Source: Leyella stercorea (lineage in GTDB: Bacteria > Bacteroidota > Bacteroidia > Bacteroidales > Bacteroidaceae). From it: a stretch of 64,000 nt of DNA. The notes below the pieces were generated by a model. That model ran no database searches. It was not told the origin of the DNA and was given only the letters and a program-made list of their open reading frames with translations. The position numbers were made by a program, and so were the translations under genes. The DNA lies in contig NZ_JAHQUY010000006.1 in NCBI RefSeq assembly GCF_019052365.1, positions 6,315 through 70,314 on the forward strand, written 5' to 3'. The number at the start of each line of letters is the position of its first letter. The first letter of the stretch is position 1. This document shows positions 1 to 8,115 of this stretch, one piece after another.

Positions 1-252
1 GGACTGTTCCACCCCATTGTCATTAAAGTGGAATACTATTTCGGTGTCCGCCTTTGGTGGATTTTCCTTCTTGCAGGCATTGCATTCATCGTAGGATCGA
101 TGCTCACAGCCAACGTCATAGCCTCTTCGATTCTCGGAGTATTGGGAGCCTCTTGCCTGTGGAGCATCGGCGAGTTGTTCGAGCAGAAGCAACGCGTGAA
201 GAAGGACTGGTTTCCTATGAACCCCAAGAGAAAGGAGGAGTATGAAGACTGA
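1..252 (+). CDS. DUF4491 family membrane protein, 5' end cut by window
   Basis: The frame is already open at base 1 and runs to a TGA at 250-252, so the gene is truncated by the window edge. The first visible residues (GLFHPIVIK) match my recollection of the internal sequence of DUF4491 proteins, so the in-frame GTG at 28 is unlikely to be the start. Two hydrophobic stretches are followed by a positively charged end (CLWSIGELFEQ, then a KNPKR-like tail), the usual look of this roughly 100-residue Bacteroidetes family of unknown function. Its last 11 bases overlap the start of rlmH, which suggests the two are translationally coupled. No function can be assigned. Confidence 0.85.
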   Translation, partial: GLFHPIVIKVEYYFGVRLWWIFLLAGIAFIVGSMLTANVIASSILGVLGASCLWSIGELFEQKQRVKKDWFPMNPKRKEEYED

Positions 253-712
253 GCTGATACTTGTCGGCAAGACCAACGACAAGCTCTACATCAACGGCAT
301 CAAGGACTACACGGAGCGCATCTCGCACTACATGCCTTTCAGCATAACCACCATCCCTGCCCTGAAGAACACGAAGAACCTCAGCGAGGACCAGCAGAAG
401 CAGGCTGAAGGCGAACAGATACTGCGACTCATACAGCCTTCAGACACCGTAGTATTGCTCGACGAGCACGGAGCGGAGCGCACCAGTATGGAGATGGGCG
501 CATGGCTTCAGAAAAAGCAGCAGACTGCCCGCCGACTTGTTTTCGTCATAGGCGGACCTTACGGTTTCTCCGACGCCGTCTACAAGCGCTCAGACGAGAA
601 GATTTCGCTCTCGCGAATGACATTCTCGCATCAGATGGTGCGACTGATATTCACCGAGCAGCTGTATCGCGCCTGCACTATCATCAAGGGCGAGAGCTAC
701 CATCACGAGTAA
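242..712 (+). CDS. rlmH: 23S rRNA (pseudouridine-1915-N3)-methyltransferase RlmH
   Basis: This 156-residue protein has the full length of RlmH, a small SPOUT-class enzyme. It uses S-adenosylmethionine to methylate pseudouridine 1915 in helix 69 of 23S rRNA, in assembled 70S ribosomes. Visible family signatures are LLDEHGAERTS near residues 72-82, the SAM-binding knot VIGGPYGFS near 102-110, and the C-terminal LSRMTFSHQMVRLIF with the ending GESYHHE. The ATG lies inside the end of the DUF4491 gene. A strong hairpin follows at 749-790, so this is the last gene of its operon and converges on lrgB. Confidence 0.95.
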   Translation: MKTELILVGKTNDKLYINGIKDYTERISHYMPFSITTIPALKNTKNLSEDQQKQAEGEQILRLIQPSDTVVLLDEHGAERTSMEMGAWLQKKQQTARRLVFVIGGPYGFSDAVYKRSDEKISLSRMTFSHQMVRLIFTEQLYRACTIIKGESYHHE

Positions 713-748
713 CACTATAGCGCTCACACGAACAGCCCTATAGCAACA

Positions 749-790
749 AACAAGGTGCGGGCAGAAATGCTCGCACCTTGTTATTTTATG
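749..790. terminator. Bidirectional terminator between rlmH and lrgB
   Basis: A perfect 11-base inverted repeat, AACAAGGTGCG (749-759) and CGCACCTTGTT (772-782), has a 12-base loop and T-rich flanks on both sides. It lies between two convergent genes and can serve both. Confidence 0.8.
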
Positions 791-818
791 CTTCTTATTT
801 TAATATATCACAAACGTC

Positions 819-1511
819 CTACACACCCAATAACGGGATGATAGACGGCGTGAGCAGCGATGTAAGAATGCCGTTAAGCGTCAGTCCAAGACTGGCGTAT
901 GCTCCGTGTACCGGACTCTTCTCCATCGCCGTAGCCGTTCCCACGGCATGAGCTGCAGTACCCATCGAAAGACCTTGCGCTACAGGCGACTTTACACGCG
1001 CAAAGCCCATAGTGCGATAGCCGCACACAGCACACATCAAACCTACGCAAACCACTACAGCAGCCGTAAGCGGAGGAATACCGCCTATACTCTTTGTTAC
1101 CTCCATCGCAATAGGCGTCGTAACCGATTTTGACGCAAGCGAGAGTATCACCTCGCGCGACGCTCCCATAGCTTTAGCGATATATACTACAGACACGATA
1201 CCTACTACGCATCCGATAAACTCGCAAAGAAGTATCGGCGTGAGCTGCTTCTTTATCGTAGAGAGCTGCATATAGAGAGGCACACCAAGCGCCACAACAG
1301 CCGGACGCAGCCAGAACTCAATCATTTTTCCACTCTGATTATACGTATCATAGCTCACGCCTGTTACCTTCAAGAACACTATAAGGCAGCATATCGACAC
1401 AAGAATCGGGTTCATCACAACCCAGCCAGTCCAGCGACGCAGCAGCTTACCAAGAAAATAAGTGCCGAATGTGAGCGCTATGAGAAAAAACTCATTTGAG
1501 AAATATTCCAT
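819..1511 (-). CDS. lrgB: LrgB/CidB-family membrane protein
   Basis: A 230-residue multispanning hydrophobic protein of the LrgB family, the partner of LrgA/CidA. In Gram-positive bacteria these holin/antiholin-like pairs modulate murein hydrolase activity and metabolite export. In Bacteroidetes their role is less clear, and transport of small organic acids or pyruvate is possible. Family features are the central ALGVPLYMQL segment, SLASKSVTTPIAMEV near residues 125-139, and the C-terminal GTAAHAVGTATAME. The start codon lies 4 bases after the lrgA stop, so the two genes form a tight operon. Confidence 0.92.
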   Translation of the reverse strand: MEYFSNEFFLIALTFGTYFLGKLLRRWTGWVVMNPILVSICCLIVFLKVTGVSYDTYNQSGKMIEFWLRPAVVALGVPLYMQLSTIKKQLTPILLCEFIGCVVGIVSVVYIAKAMGASREVILSLASKSVTTPIAMEVTKSIGGIPPLTAAVVVCVGLMCAVCGYRTMGFARVKSPVAQGLSMGTAAHAVGTATAMEKSPVHGAYASLGLTLNGILTSLLTPSIIPLLGV

Positions 1512-1515
1512 ATCC

Positions 1516-1872
1516 TTATCCTTTCAATTTGTCTTTTGCTTTACCGTAAAACTGATGTACCCAACCCGTAACAGCCAACACAAGAATGGTTGACGCCACC
1601 GTTGACACGACGATTGGCAGCAGCTGAGCCTTGATAATGTCAAAATAGAGCATGATGGCTACTCCTGGCGGAACGAAAAAGAAGCCAATGTTACCCACAA
1701 GAAAATCTGAAATGCTGCGCACCCACTCAAGTCGTATCACCTTCAACTTCAGAAGCAAAGTCAAAAGCAACATTCCGAGAATGCTTGACGGAAGCGGAAT
1801 GTGAGTGAGATAGATGATAAGCTCACCCAAGGCAAGGCAACCGAAAAGGATTGCCAACTGTCTAATCATCAT
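1516..1872 (-). CDS. lrgA: LrgA/CidA-family holin-like protein
   Basis: A 118-residue protein with four hydrophobic segments typical of the CidA/LrgA family. It contains the conserved LPSSILGMLLL motif near residues 27-37 and VGNIGFFFVPPGVAIM near 59-74. It is the upstream partner of lrgB. Two adjacent ATG codons (1872 and 1869) could start translation and I keep the first. A Bacteroidetes-type -7 box lies at 1919-1926. The biochemical role in Gram-negative anaerobes is not established. Confidence 0.9.
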   Translation of the reverse strand: MMIRQLAILFGCLALGELIIYLTHIPLPSSILGMLLLTLLLKLKVIRLEWVRSISDFLVGNIGFFFVPPGVAIMLYFDIIKAQLLPIVVSTVASTILVLAVTGWVHQFYGKAKDKLKG

Positions 1873-1918
1873 AATACCTGAAAACCTTTTAAACCTAAAT
1901 GTTGTTATAAATCGGATG

Positions 1919-1950
1919 CAAAGTTAAGGTTTTTTAATAACATGACACAA
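1919..1950 (-). promoter_or_regulatory. Candidate lrgAB promoter
   Basis: On the minus strand TAACTTTG (1926-1919) matches the Bacteroidetes -7 consensus TAnnTTTG. A TTG (1950-1948) sits 21 bases upstream. It lies about 47 bases before the lrgA start codon. Confidence 0.55.
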
Positions 1951-2102
1951 CAAAAGCGGCTGTTTTCTTGGCACAAAATCACTTTTCTCCATTTGTTCTT
2001 GTTTATTATCTATCGACATGAATACTATTGGTTTATATTTACAACAAATATCGCGACACGGAAACGAACAAAGACCAAAAGAACAGAATGTAAAGGCTCA
2101 GT

Positions 2103-2191
2103 AAAAGTCATCGTGCAGCGGACGGAACCTGATCGGATCGCGGACGGAATCTAATCGGATTGCGGACGGGGTCTGTTCGGATTGCGAACGC
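2103..2191 (+). repeat. 22-base tandem repeat element, copy 1
   Basis: A 12-base flank AAAAGTCATCGT (2103-2114) is followed by 3 bases and then three 22-base units at 2118-2139, 2140-2161 and 2162-2183. Each unit is GCGGACGG, six variable bases, then a close match to ATCGGATT. A partial fourth unit, GCGAACGC, ends at 2191. A second copy with the identical flank, in opposite orientation, lies at 32034-32125. Confidence 0.85.
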
Positions 2192-2199
2192 TACAACAC

Positions 2200-2255
2200 A
2201 AAAAGAGGTGTTTCAAAACCACAAAGCGTAAGTCTTGAAACACCTCTTTTTATAT
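2200..2255. terminator. hisS terminator
   Basis: A 17-base perfect inverted repeat (2200-2216 with 2235-2251) ends in runs of T on both strands. It lies 30-80 bases beyond the hisS stop codon. Confidence 0.88.
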
Positions 2256-2282
2256 ATATATGTATCTTATATACTATGTATG

Positions 2283-3644
2283 TTATGCCTTAACTGCAGC
2301 TATCAGCTCCTCCGGAGTTACGAGAGTCTGCTCGCCGGTAGTCATATTCTTCAATGTGAGCTTGCACTCCGCAATCTCCGACTCGCCAGCAAGCGCCACG
2401 AACGGCACCTGCTTAGCGTTGGCATAAGCCATCTGCTTCTTCATCTTCACGCTGTCCGGATAAATCTCTGTGCGTATGCCAGCCTCGCGACACTGACGCA
2501 GAACCGGCAGACAGTAAGCGCTCTCCTTCTCGCCGAAGTTGATGAAGAGCAGCTGTGTGCCGTTCACCGCTTCCTTCGGATAAAGGTCAAGACCGCCAAG
2601 CACATCGTAGATACGGTCGGCACCAAACGAGATGCCTACACCGCTAAGACCAGGAAGTCCGAAGATGCCGGTAAGATTGTCGTAGCGACCGCCACCTGTG
2701 ATAGAACCGATTGCGTAGTCGAGAGCCTTCACCTCAAAAATAGCACCGGTATAGTAGTTCAGACCGCGTGCAAGTGTGAGGTCGAGGTCAATCTGATTGT
2801 GCAAACCGCAAGTCTTCAGCGTGTCGAGGATGAAGCGTGTCTCCTCAACGCCCTTCAAGCCAACCTCCGAACCAGCGAGAACCTCTGCGATAGTAGCGAG
2901 TTTCTCGTCGTTAGTACCAGCAAGAGCGATTATCGGCTGCAGTTTCTCGATAGCGTCCTCCGATATGCCAACACGACGAAGTTCCTCATTCACGTTGTCG
3001 ATGCCAATCTTGTCAAGCTTGTCGATAGCTACCGTGATGTCAACAATCTTCTCAGCCTCGCCTATCACCTCAGCAATACCGGTAAGAATCTTGCGGTTGT
3101 TAATCTTGATAGCCACACGGATGCCGAACTTTGTAAACACGGTGTCTACAATCTGCATCAGCTCCACCTCGTTGAGCAGCGAGTCGGAACCTACAACGTC
3201 GGCGTCACACTGATAGAACTCGCGATAGCGGCCCTTCTGCGGACGGTCGGCACGCCATACCGGCTGAATCTGGTAGCGTTTGAACGGAAGCTGAATATCC
3301 TCGCGGTGCTGTACGACGTAGCGCGCAAACGGCACGGTAAGGTCGTAGCGCAAGCCCTTCTCGCAAAGCTTCGAAGCGAGATGCAGCGAGTTGCGGCCGA
3401 GCAGTTCCTCGTCGTCAATCTTTGCAAGGCAGTCGCCCGAATTAAGAACCTTAAAGAGAAGTTTGTCACCCTCTTCGCCATACTTGCCCATGAGAGTCTG
3501 CAATGTCTCCATTGCCGGAGTCTCTATCTGCTGGAAGCCGTAGAGAGCGTAAACGCTGCGAATTGTGTCGAATATATAGTTGCGCTTCGCCATCTCAACC
3601 GGCGAGAAGTCGCGTGTACCCTTGGGTATACTTGGTTTTGCCAT
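2283..3644 (-). CDS. hisS: Histidyl-tRNA synthetase
   Basis: This 453-residue class II synthetase charges tRNA-His with histidine using ATP. Visible signatures are the N-terminal KGTRDF, motif 2 around [15 protein letters not shown] (near residues 129-143), the histidine-specific ARGLNYYTG near 268, GGGRYDNL near 295, and motif 3 with [10 protein letters not shown] near 313. The C-terminal anticodon-binding domain starts near 350. It is flanked by a terminator on each side, so it is probably transcribed alone or by limited readthrough from purA. A 470-codon open frame on the opposite strand is a shadow of this gene. Confidence 0.97.
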   Translation of the reverse strand: MAKPSIPKGTRDFSPVEMAKRNYIFDTIRSVYALYGFQQIETPAMETLQTLMGKYGEEGDKLLFKVLNSGDCLAKIDDEELLGRNSLHLASKLCEKGLRYDLTVPFARYVVQHREDIQLPFKRYQIQPVWRADRPQKGRYREFYQCDADVVGSDSLLNEVELMQIVDTVFTKFGIRVAIKINNRKILTGIAEVIGEAEKIVDITVAIDKLDKIGIDNVNEELRRVGISEDAIEKLQPIIALAGTNDEKLATIAEVLAGSEVGLKGVEETRFILDTLKTCGLHNQIDLDLTLARGLNYYTGAIFEVKALDYAIGSITGGGRYDNLTGIFGLPGLSGVGISFGADRIYDVLGGLDLYPKEAVNGTQLLFINFGEKESAYCLPVLRQCREAGIRTEIYPDSVKMKKQMAYANAKQVPFVALAGESEIAECKLTLKNMTTGEQTLVTPEELIAAVKA

Positions 3645-3669
3645 TAATAATTTAGAGTTATTGAATTAA

Positions 3670-3717
3670 AAAAGCTAAAGAAGTTAAAGCTACTTGCTGC
3701 AACTTTAACTTCTTTAG
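3670..3717 (-). terminator. purA terminator
   Basis: A perfect 15-base inverted repeat, CTAAAGAAGTTAAAG (3675-3689) and its complement (3703-3717), lies just after purA. On the minus strand it is followed by CTTTTTTAA. Confidence 0.85.
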
Positions 3718-3730
3718 TTCAGTTATTTTT

Positions 3731-5005
3731 TTACTTTCTTACGATAGTCTGTGCGCGGTCCGGACCGATAGAGATGATGCGGATAGGAGTCTCAAGATAC
3801 TCCTCGAGGAACTTCACATAGTCGTTGAACTCCTGCGGGAACTGATCTTCAGATGTGAACTTTGTCATATCCGTGTTCCATCCCTTGAACTCCTTGTACA
3901 CCGGTTTAGCGTCGTAGAGCTCATAAGGCAGGTCGGTGGTCTGTGTACCGTCGGGCAACTCGTATGCTACGCAAGCCTTGACAACGGGGAAGCTGTCGAG
4001 CACGTCGCTCTTCATCATGATAAGCTCTGTTACGCCGTTGATCATGACAGAATACTTAAGCTGAACGAGGTCGCACCATCCACAACGACGCTCACGACCG
4101 GTAACAGCGCCATACTCGTGACCGAGGTCGCGAATCTTTGCGCCTGTCTCGTCAAAAAGTTCTGTCGGGAACGGACCTGAACCAACACGTGTGCAGTAAG
4201 CCTTCATGATGCCGTATACGTTGCCGATGCGGTTCGGGCCGACACCCAAGCCGATGCAAGCACCTGCGCAGATAGTGTTAGAAGAAGTAACGAAAGGATA
4301 AGAACCGAAGTCTACGTCGAGCATTGTGCCCTGAGCACCCTCGCAGAGGATGTCCTTGCCCGAGCGCAGAATCTTGTTGATCTCGTGCTCGCTGTCCACA
4401 ATCTGGAACTGCTTGAGATACTCGATGCCTTCCATCCAAACCTTCTCCAACTCAGTGATGTCGAAGTCGGTATAGCCGAGTGCTGCAATCTGCTTCAGGT
4501 GAGCAGCCTTGTGAGCCTCATACTTCTCCTGGAAATTGTCGAGGATATCGCCAACACGCAAGCCGTTGCGCGAAACCTTATCTGTGTATGTCGGACCAAT
4601 GCCCTTACCGGTTGTTCCCACCTTATTCTTGCCCTTCGAAGCCTCGATAGCGGCATCGAGCACACGGTGTGTAGGCATGATGAGGTGTGCCTTCTTAGAG
4701 ATGTGCAGACGACTCTTCAGGTCGTGACCACTCTTCTCCAAGTCCTTCGCCTCATTCATGAAAAGGTCGGGAGCGAGAACCACGCCATTGCCGATAATGT
4801 TCACCTTGCCACCCTGGAAAATACCAGACGGGATGCTACGGAGGACATACTTCTGACCTTCAAACTCGAGGGTATGACCAGCGTTCGGACCACCCTGGAA
4901 ACGTGCGATAATATCATACTTAGGGGTCAGTACGTCTACTACCTTACCCTTGCCTTCATCGCCCCACTGCAATCCGAGCAGGACATCAACTTTACCTTTA
5001 TTCAT
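3731..5005 (-). CDS. purA: Adenylosuccinate synthetase
   Basis: PurA (424 residues) joins IMP and aspartate using GTP, the committed step to AMP. Signatures are the P-loop-like QWGDEGKGK at the N-terminus, GGPNAGHT, GTTGKGIGPTYTDK, GAQGTMLDVDFGSYPFVTSS and the C-terminal IGPDRAQT. I start at the ATG at 5005. The frame can be extended 9 bases to 5014, but that codon is TTG. The start overlaps the last 8 bases of the Fur-family gene, so the two are likely co-expressed. A strong terminator follows. Confidence 0.97.
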   Translation of the reverse strand: MNKGKVDVLLGLQWGDEGKGKVVDVLTPKYDIIARFQGGPNAGHTLEFEGQKYVLRSIPSGIFQGGKVNIIGNGVVLAPDLFMNEAKDLEKSGHDLKSRLHISKKAHLIMPTHRVLDAAIEASKGKNKVGTTGKGIGPTYTDKVSRNGLRVGDILDNFQEKYEAHKAAHLKQIAALGYTDFDITELEKVWMEGIEYLKQFQIVDSEHEINKILRSGKDILCEGAQGTMLDVDFGSYPFVTSSNTICAGACIGLGVGPNRIGNVYGIMKAYCTRVGSGPFPTELFDETGAKIRDLGHEYGAVTGRERRCGWCDLVQLKYSVMINGVTELIMMKSDVLDSFPVVKACVAYELPDGTQTTDLPYELYDAKPVYKEFKGWNTDMTKFTSEDQFPQEFNDYVKFLEEYLETPIRIISIGPDRAQTIVRK

Positions 5006-5501
5006 TTTTATCAATATTTGATTTCTTCGTTCCTTTTAAGTTGTTCTTCTTGCGTTTGCTTCGTGTCTGGCACGTCTGACATACTCCGTAAAAATACACA
5101 GAGTAGTATTCTTTGCGGAAACGTTTCAGGCGCACGCTTTCGAGCGCTTTTGCCACTTCCGGCACGTCCAGCTCAACCACTTTGCCACATACCGTGCATG
5201 TCTGGTAGCAATGGTTGGACGTGTCGCAGCATGCTTCGTACTTTGTCTCTGCCTGAAACCTATGTCTTACCACAAGACACAACTTAACAAACAGATTGAG
5301 CGAGTTGTAGAGCGTGGCTCTGCTCACATGGAAGTTCTGCACCGCCATACGCTCCGCAAGCTCTTCCATAGTGAAAAGTCCTTCAATATCGTATATCGTA
5401 TCGAGGAGCGCGAACCTCTCCGTAGTCTTCCTACAGTTGTTCTCTTCTATGTATTTGGTCAGCGCAGCGCGTGCTGCCGCTTTTTTATCGTTTTCCATCA
5501 A
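4998..5501 (-). CDS. Fur-family transcriptional regulator
   Basis: A 167-residue Fur superfamily protein. The N-terminal winged helix includes RKTTERFALLDTIYD and the recognition helix region SRATLYNSLNLFVKL. The dimerisation half carries two CxxC pairs, CTVC near 121-124 and CQTC near 147-150, the usual structural zinc site. An ending of about 20 residues is rich in lysine and asparagine. Metal or peroxide specificity cannot be read from the sequence. It overlaps purA by 8 bases, which is odd for a metal regulator. A near-consensus promoter lies so close to the start codon that the mRNA may have almost no leader. Confidence 0.88.
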   Translation of the reverse strand: MMENDKKAAARAALTKYIEENNCRKTTERFALLDTIYDIEGLFTMEELAERMAVQNFHVSRATLYNSLNLFVKLCLVVRHRFQAETKYEACCDTSNHCYQTCTVCGKVVELDVPEVAKALESVRLKRFRKEYYSVYFYGVCQTCQTRSKRKKNNLKGTKKSNIDKNE

Positions 5502-5505
5502 TATG

Positions 5506-5537
5506 CAAAGTTACATTATTTTGGGAAAGTGACCAAA
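5506..5537 (-). promoter_or_regulatory. Promoter of the Fur-family gene (possibly leaderless)
   Basis: On the minus strand TTTG (5537-5534), exactly 20 bases, then TAACTTTG (5513-5506) is a near-perfect Bacteroidetes promoter. The tandem ATGs of the regulator are at 5501 and 5498, only 4-7 bases after the -7 box. Confidence 0.75.
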
Positions 5538-5545
5538 AAGAAACA

Positions 5546-6160
5546 CTAAAAAGCGCCAAATCCTGCCTCTTTCAACAATTGTGTAGCCTCTTTAGCCTGT
5601 TCTGTATCAGTAGACGAAACATAATCGAGACATTTGACGAGCGGATGAAGCAGTTGGCGGTCGGCACTTTTAAGGTCGATTGCGGCTTTCTTGAACAGCG
5701 CAGCATACAGTTGCGGTGTACATTCGTTATTGCGCTTCAACAGACGGCATACGAGGTTGTAAGCACAGATGCGCACCAGCTTATCTTCGTTCGCAAGCAG
5801 CATCAGCGAGAACTGTTCTGCCTCCGTCATGTGCTGGAAAAGATTGAATACAGCCGTCTCTGCCATCTCTACTGTCGACAACGTAGCAGCCCACTCCATC
5901 GCCTCGCTTGCCGTAAAGTCGGCAGCGGGCATGATGAGCGTAGCCAGTATCTTGCACTCGCGTATATTCTCCTGCCACAGAGCCGCAGCAAGTGCCTTGT
6001 CCTTGCCGTACTGCTCTGCCATGTGTCGCAAATCCATCTGCGACACTCCCCAATTTATCTTATAGTCGAGTCCTTTCTGTCGCATCGAAGTCGACGTTAC
6101 GCCGTTCATATACAGACGAAAAGAACGCTTAATCTGTTTTACCTGTTCGGATGTTTCCAT
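5546..6160 (-). CDS. AlkD-like DNA alkylation repair protein
   Basis: A protein of about 204 residues, all helical in appearance, resembling the DNA alkylation repair (AlkD) family of HEAT-like glycosylases. These remove bulky or cationic alkylated bases. Features are QVKQIKRSFRLYMNGVTS at the start, YKINWGVSQMDLRHMAEQYG near residues 37-56, an acidic/tryptophan stretch LAAALWQENIRECKILATL near 60-78, and repeated helices after that. ATGs exist at 6169 and 6160; I prefer 6160 because relatives begin near this point. It lies 23 bases after the dipeptidyl peptidase gene. Many Bacteroidetes members of this family are unproven as enzymes. Confidence 0.7.
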   Translation of the reverse strand: METSEQVKQIKRSFRLYMNGVTSTSMRQKGLDYKINWGVSQMDLRHMAEQYGKDKALAAALWQENIRECKILATLIMPAADFTASEAMEWAATLSTVEMAETAVFNLFQHMTEAEQFSLMLLANEDKLVRICAYNLVCRLLKRNNECTPQLYAALFKKAAIDLKSADRQLLHPLVKCLDYVSSTDTEQAKEATQLLKEAGFGAF

Positions 6161-6183
6161 GTCACACATTATATTATATATAA

Positions 6184-8106
6184 CTAAAGATAGCCATACT
6201 CTTTCGAGTAGCGCAGCATCTGCTCGTCGTAGGCTTCTGTATAGTCGAGGCGCACATCGGTAGCGTTGCCTTCGCTGTCGCTCACGAGCTTCATCTTCGG
6301 GTTCAGGAACCCCTTGTACGGCGCTATGCCGAGCGACTTGTAGCGTGCCAGAAGTTCTTCGTGCAACTTCGGCTCTACGTGTATTGCGTAACGCTCTACG
6401 AGTTGCTTTGCAGCCTCGAAGTCGCCTTCGCTCTTTATGCGCTGGATTTCTGCAAGCAGTTTGGCGAACGCCTCACGCAACTGCTCGTAGTCGCTCACTT
6501 CCACGTAGGTTTTCTCCTCATGTTTCACGAGTCTTACTGCCGACGGATAGTGCTCCAGCGTCCAACGGGCTATGAGAGCTCTGTTGCGCATGTGCGCTTC
6601 CTCAATCTCGTTCCCTGGCTGGATGCGAGTGAGCTGAGTAAGCAGACCGTTCATCATGTATGTGTAGTACTGCGACTTGTATGCTTCTGCATCGGGCACG
6701 AGACCCAGTTCTACGAGCTTTGCATCAGCTATGTAGTACAGGCCGAACAAATCGGCGCGTGCTTCTTCTATCGTGCTGCCGTACGAACCGAGTGCGTCTG
6801 CCGACACTCCTGCGAGCAGTTGTCCCGATCCGTGTCCGAGACATTCGTGCAGGTCGGTATGCAGGTCGTCACATACGTCACCATATTTCTCAATCAAGGC
6901 GCGTGTCGCTTCGTCGGCTACGAACTCCTGCAGGAAACCATTGCCTTTAGCCGCCTGATTATATGCGTGTGTCAGATTGCCTATCGTTATACTCTTCGAA
7001 CCGTAGCGCGCTCTTATCCAGTCGGCATTGGGCAAATTGATGCCTATCGCCGTAGACGGATATTCGTCGCCGCCGAGCATCGCCGAGCATACCACGTTAG
7101 CCGTCACGCCGACAACCTGCGGCTTTCGGAAGCGAGGGTCTACGGGCGAGTGGTCTTCAAACCATTGTGCATTCTTGCTGATGGTCTGCGTGCGTTGCGT
7201 TGCCACCATGTCCTTGTACGTCACGATGCCTTCCCACGATGCCTTCATGCCGAGTGGGTCGCCATACACTTCTATGAAGCCGTTGATAAAGTCAATGCGT
7301 CCTTCGTGCTCTTTCAGCCATTCTATTGAATAGGCGTCGAACTTGCGGAGGTCGCCTGTTCTGTAGTAGTCTACGAGCATACCGATTATCTTCGCTTGAA
7401 GCTCGTTCTCTGCCACTTCCGCCGCTTTCTCGAGCCAGTAAATGATATGCTTTATCGCATCGCCATAGAGTCCGCCTTCGTGCCACACATCTTCCTTCAG
7501 CATGCCGTCAGCTGTCTTGCGGAGCGTTGTGTTGAGTCCGTATGATATCGGCATTGGGTCGTTCTCGTCGCGCATGGCCTCGTAGAAGTCTTCCGCTTCC
7601 TGCTGTGTCACTCCCTCGTAATAATTACATGCAGATGTCTGCACGAGATCGTCACCGGCTTTCTGGTTTACACGCTTTGGCTGAATAGTAGGGTCGAATA
7701 TCACCTTGCAAAGCTCATCGATATTCTCGTCTTCGCAACCGCAACAGTCCACAACCTGTCTGAAGTATTCCTCAGTAAAAGCTGGAACAAACTTCTCGCA
7801 GCCGTAATGGTGGTGTATGCCGTTCGAGAACCACACTCGCTTAAGGTATGTCTCCAACGCCTTGTACTCTACCGTCGTGCGGTCGCCTTCGTAGCGTTCG
7901 TATATAGCTTCGAGCACTTTGCGTATGCGCAGATTGTAGCGTCCGAACTGGTCGGTTGTTATGTCGCGTCCGCAGAGCGTTGCCTTGGCGAGGTAGTATA
8001 TGTATAGCTTCTGACGCAGGGTCAGCGCCTCAAAACCGTCGAGGCGGTAGCGTAGCATCTGTATGTCGGCAAACCGCTCGTCGGTATATCTGAATTGTTC
8101 TGTCAT
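6184..8106 (-). CDS. Dipeptidyl peptidase III (M49 metallopeptidase)
   Basis: This 640-residue zinc peptidase of family M49 removes dipeptides from the N-terminus of short peptides. The zinc signature HECLGH lies near residue 420, and the second glutamate is in EEARAD about 30 residues later. The motif varies slightly from the common HELLGHGSGK: here it is HECLGHGSGQ. There is no signal peptide or lipobox, so the enzyme should be cytoplasmic, whereas I recall some Bacteroides homologues being lipoproteins. It starts 9 bases after the nadE stop and is probably in one operon with it. Confidence 0.93.
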   Translation of the reverse strand: MTEQFRYTDERFADIQMLRYRLDGFEALTLRQKLYIYYLAKATLCGRDITTDQFGRYNLRIRKVLEAIYERYEGDRTTVEYKALETYLKRVWFSNGIHHHYGCEKFVPAFTEEYFRQVVDCCGCEDENIDELCKVIFDPTIQPKRVNQKAGDDLVQTSACNYYEGVTQQEAEDFYEAMRDENDPMPISYGLNTTLRKTADGMLKEDVWHEGGLYGDAIKHIIYWLEKAAEVAENELQAKIIGMLVDYYRTGDLRKFDAYSIEWLKEHEGRIDFINGFIEVYGDPLGMKASWEGIVTYKDMVATQRTQTISKNAQWFEDHSPVDPRFRKPQVVGVTANVVCSAMLGGDEYPSTAIGINLPNADWIRARYGSKSITIGNLTHAYNQAAKGNGFLQEFVADEATRALIEKYGDVCDDLHTDLHECLGHGSGQLLAGVSADALGSYGSTIEEARADLFGLYYIADAKLVELGLVPDAEAYKSQYYTYMMNGLLTQLTRIQPGNEIEEAHMRNRALIARWTLEHYPSAVRLVKHEEKTYVEVSDYEQLREAFAKLLAEIQRIKSEGDFEAAKQLVERYAIHVEPKLHEELLARYKSLGIAPYKGFLNPKMKLVSDSEGNATDVRLDYTEAYDEQMLRYSKEYGYL

Positions 8107-8115
8107 TGTTTACAT

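Larger units (their letters stand above)
1873..2282. other. 410-base non-coding region between lrgA and hisS
   Basis: No credible gene is seen here. The region holds the lrgAB promoter, an AT-rich stretch, a short array of 22-base repeats (2103-2191) and the hisS terminator (2200-2255). A 70-codon open frame at 1942-2154 runs through the repeat array and shows no protein-like features. Confidence 0.7.

Noticed and set aside
1942..2154. 70-codon open frame in the lrgA-hisS gap
   Set aside because: It runs through the 22-base repeat array, has no ribosome binding site and no protein-like features.
2103..2191. CRISPR array
   Set aside because: Units are directly adjacent with no spacers, only three copies exist, and no cas gene is present.
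2235..3647. 470-codon open frame on the plus strand opposite hisS
   Set aside because: It mirrors hisS in the antisense direction, has no family features, and hisS itself is beyond doubt.
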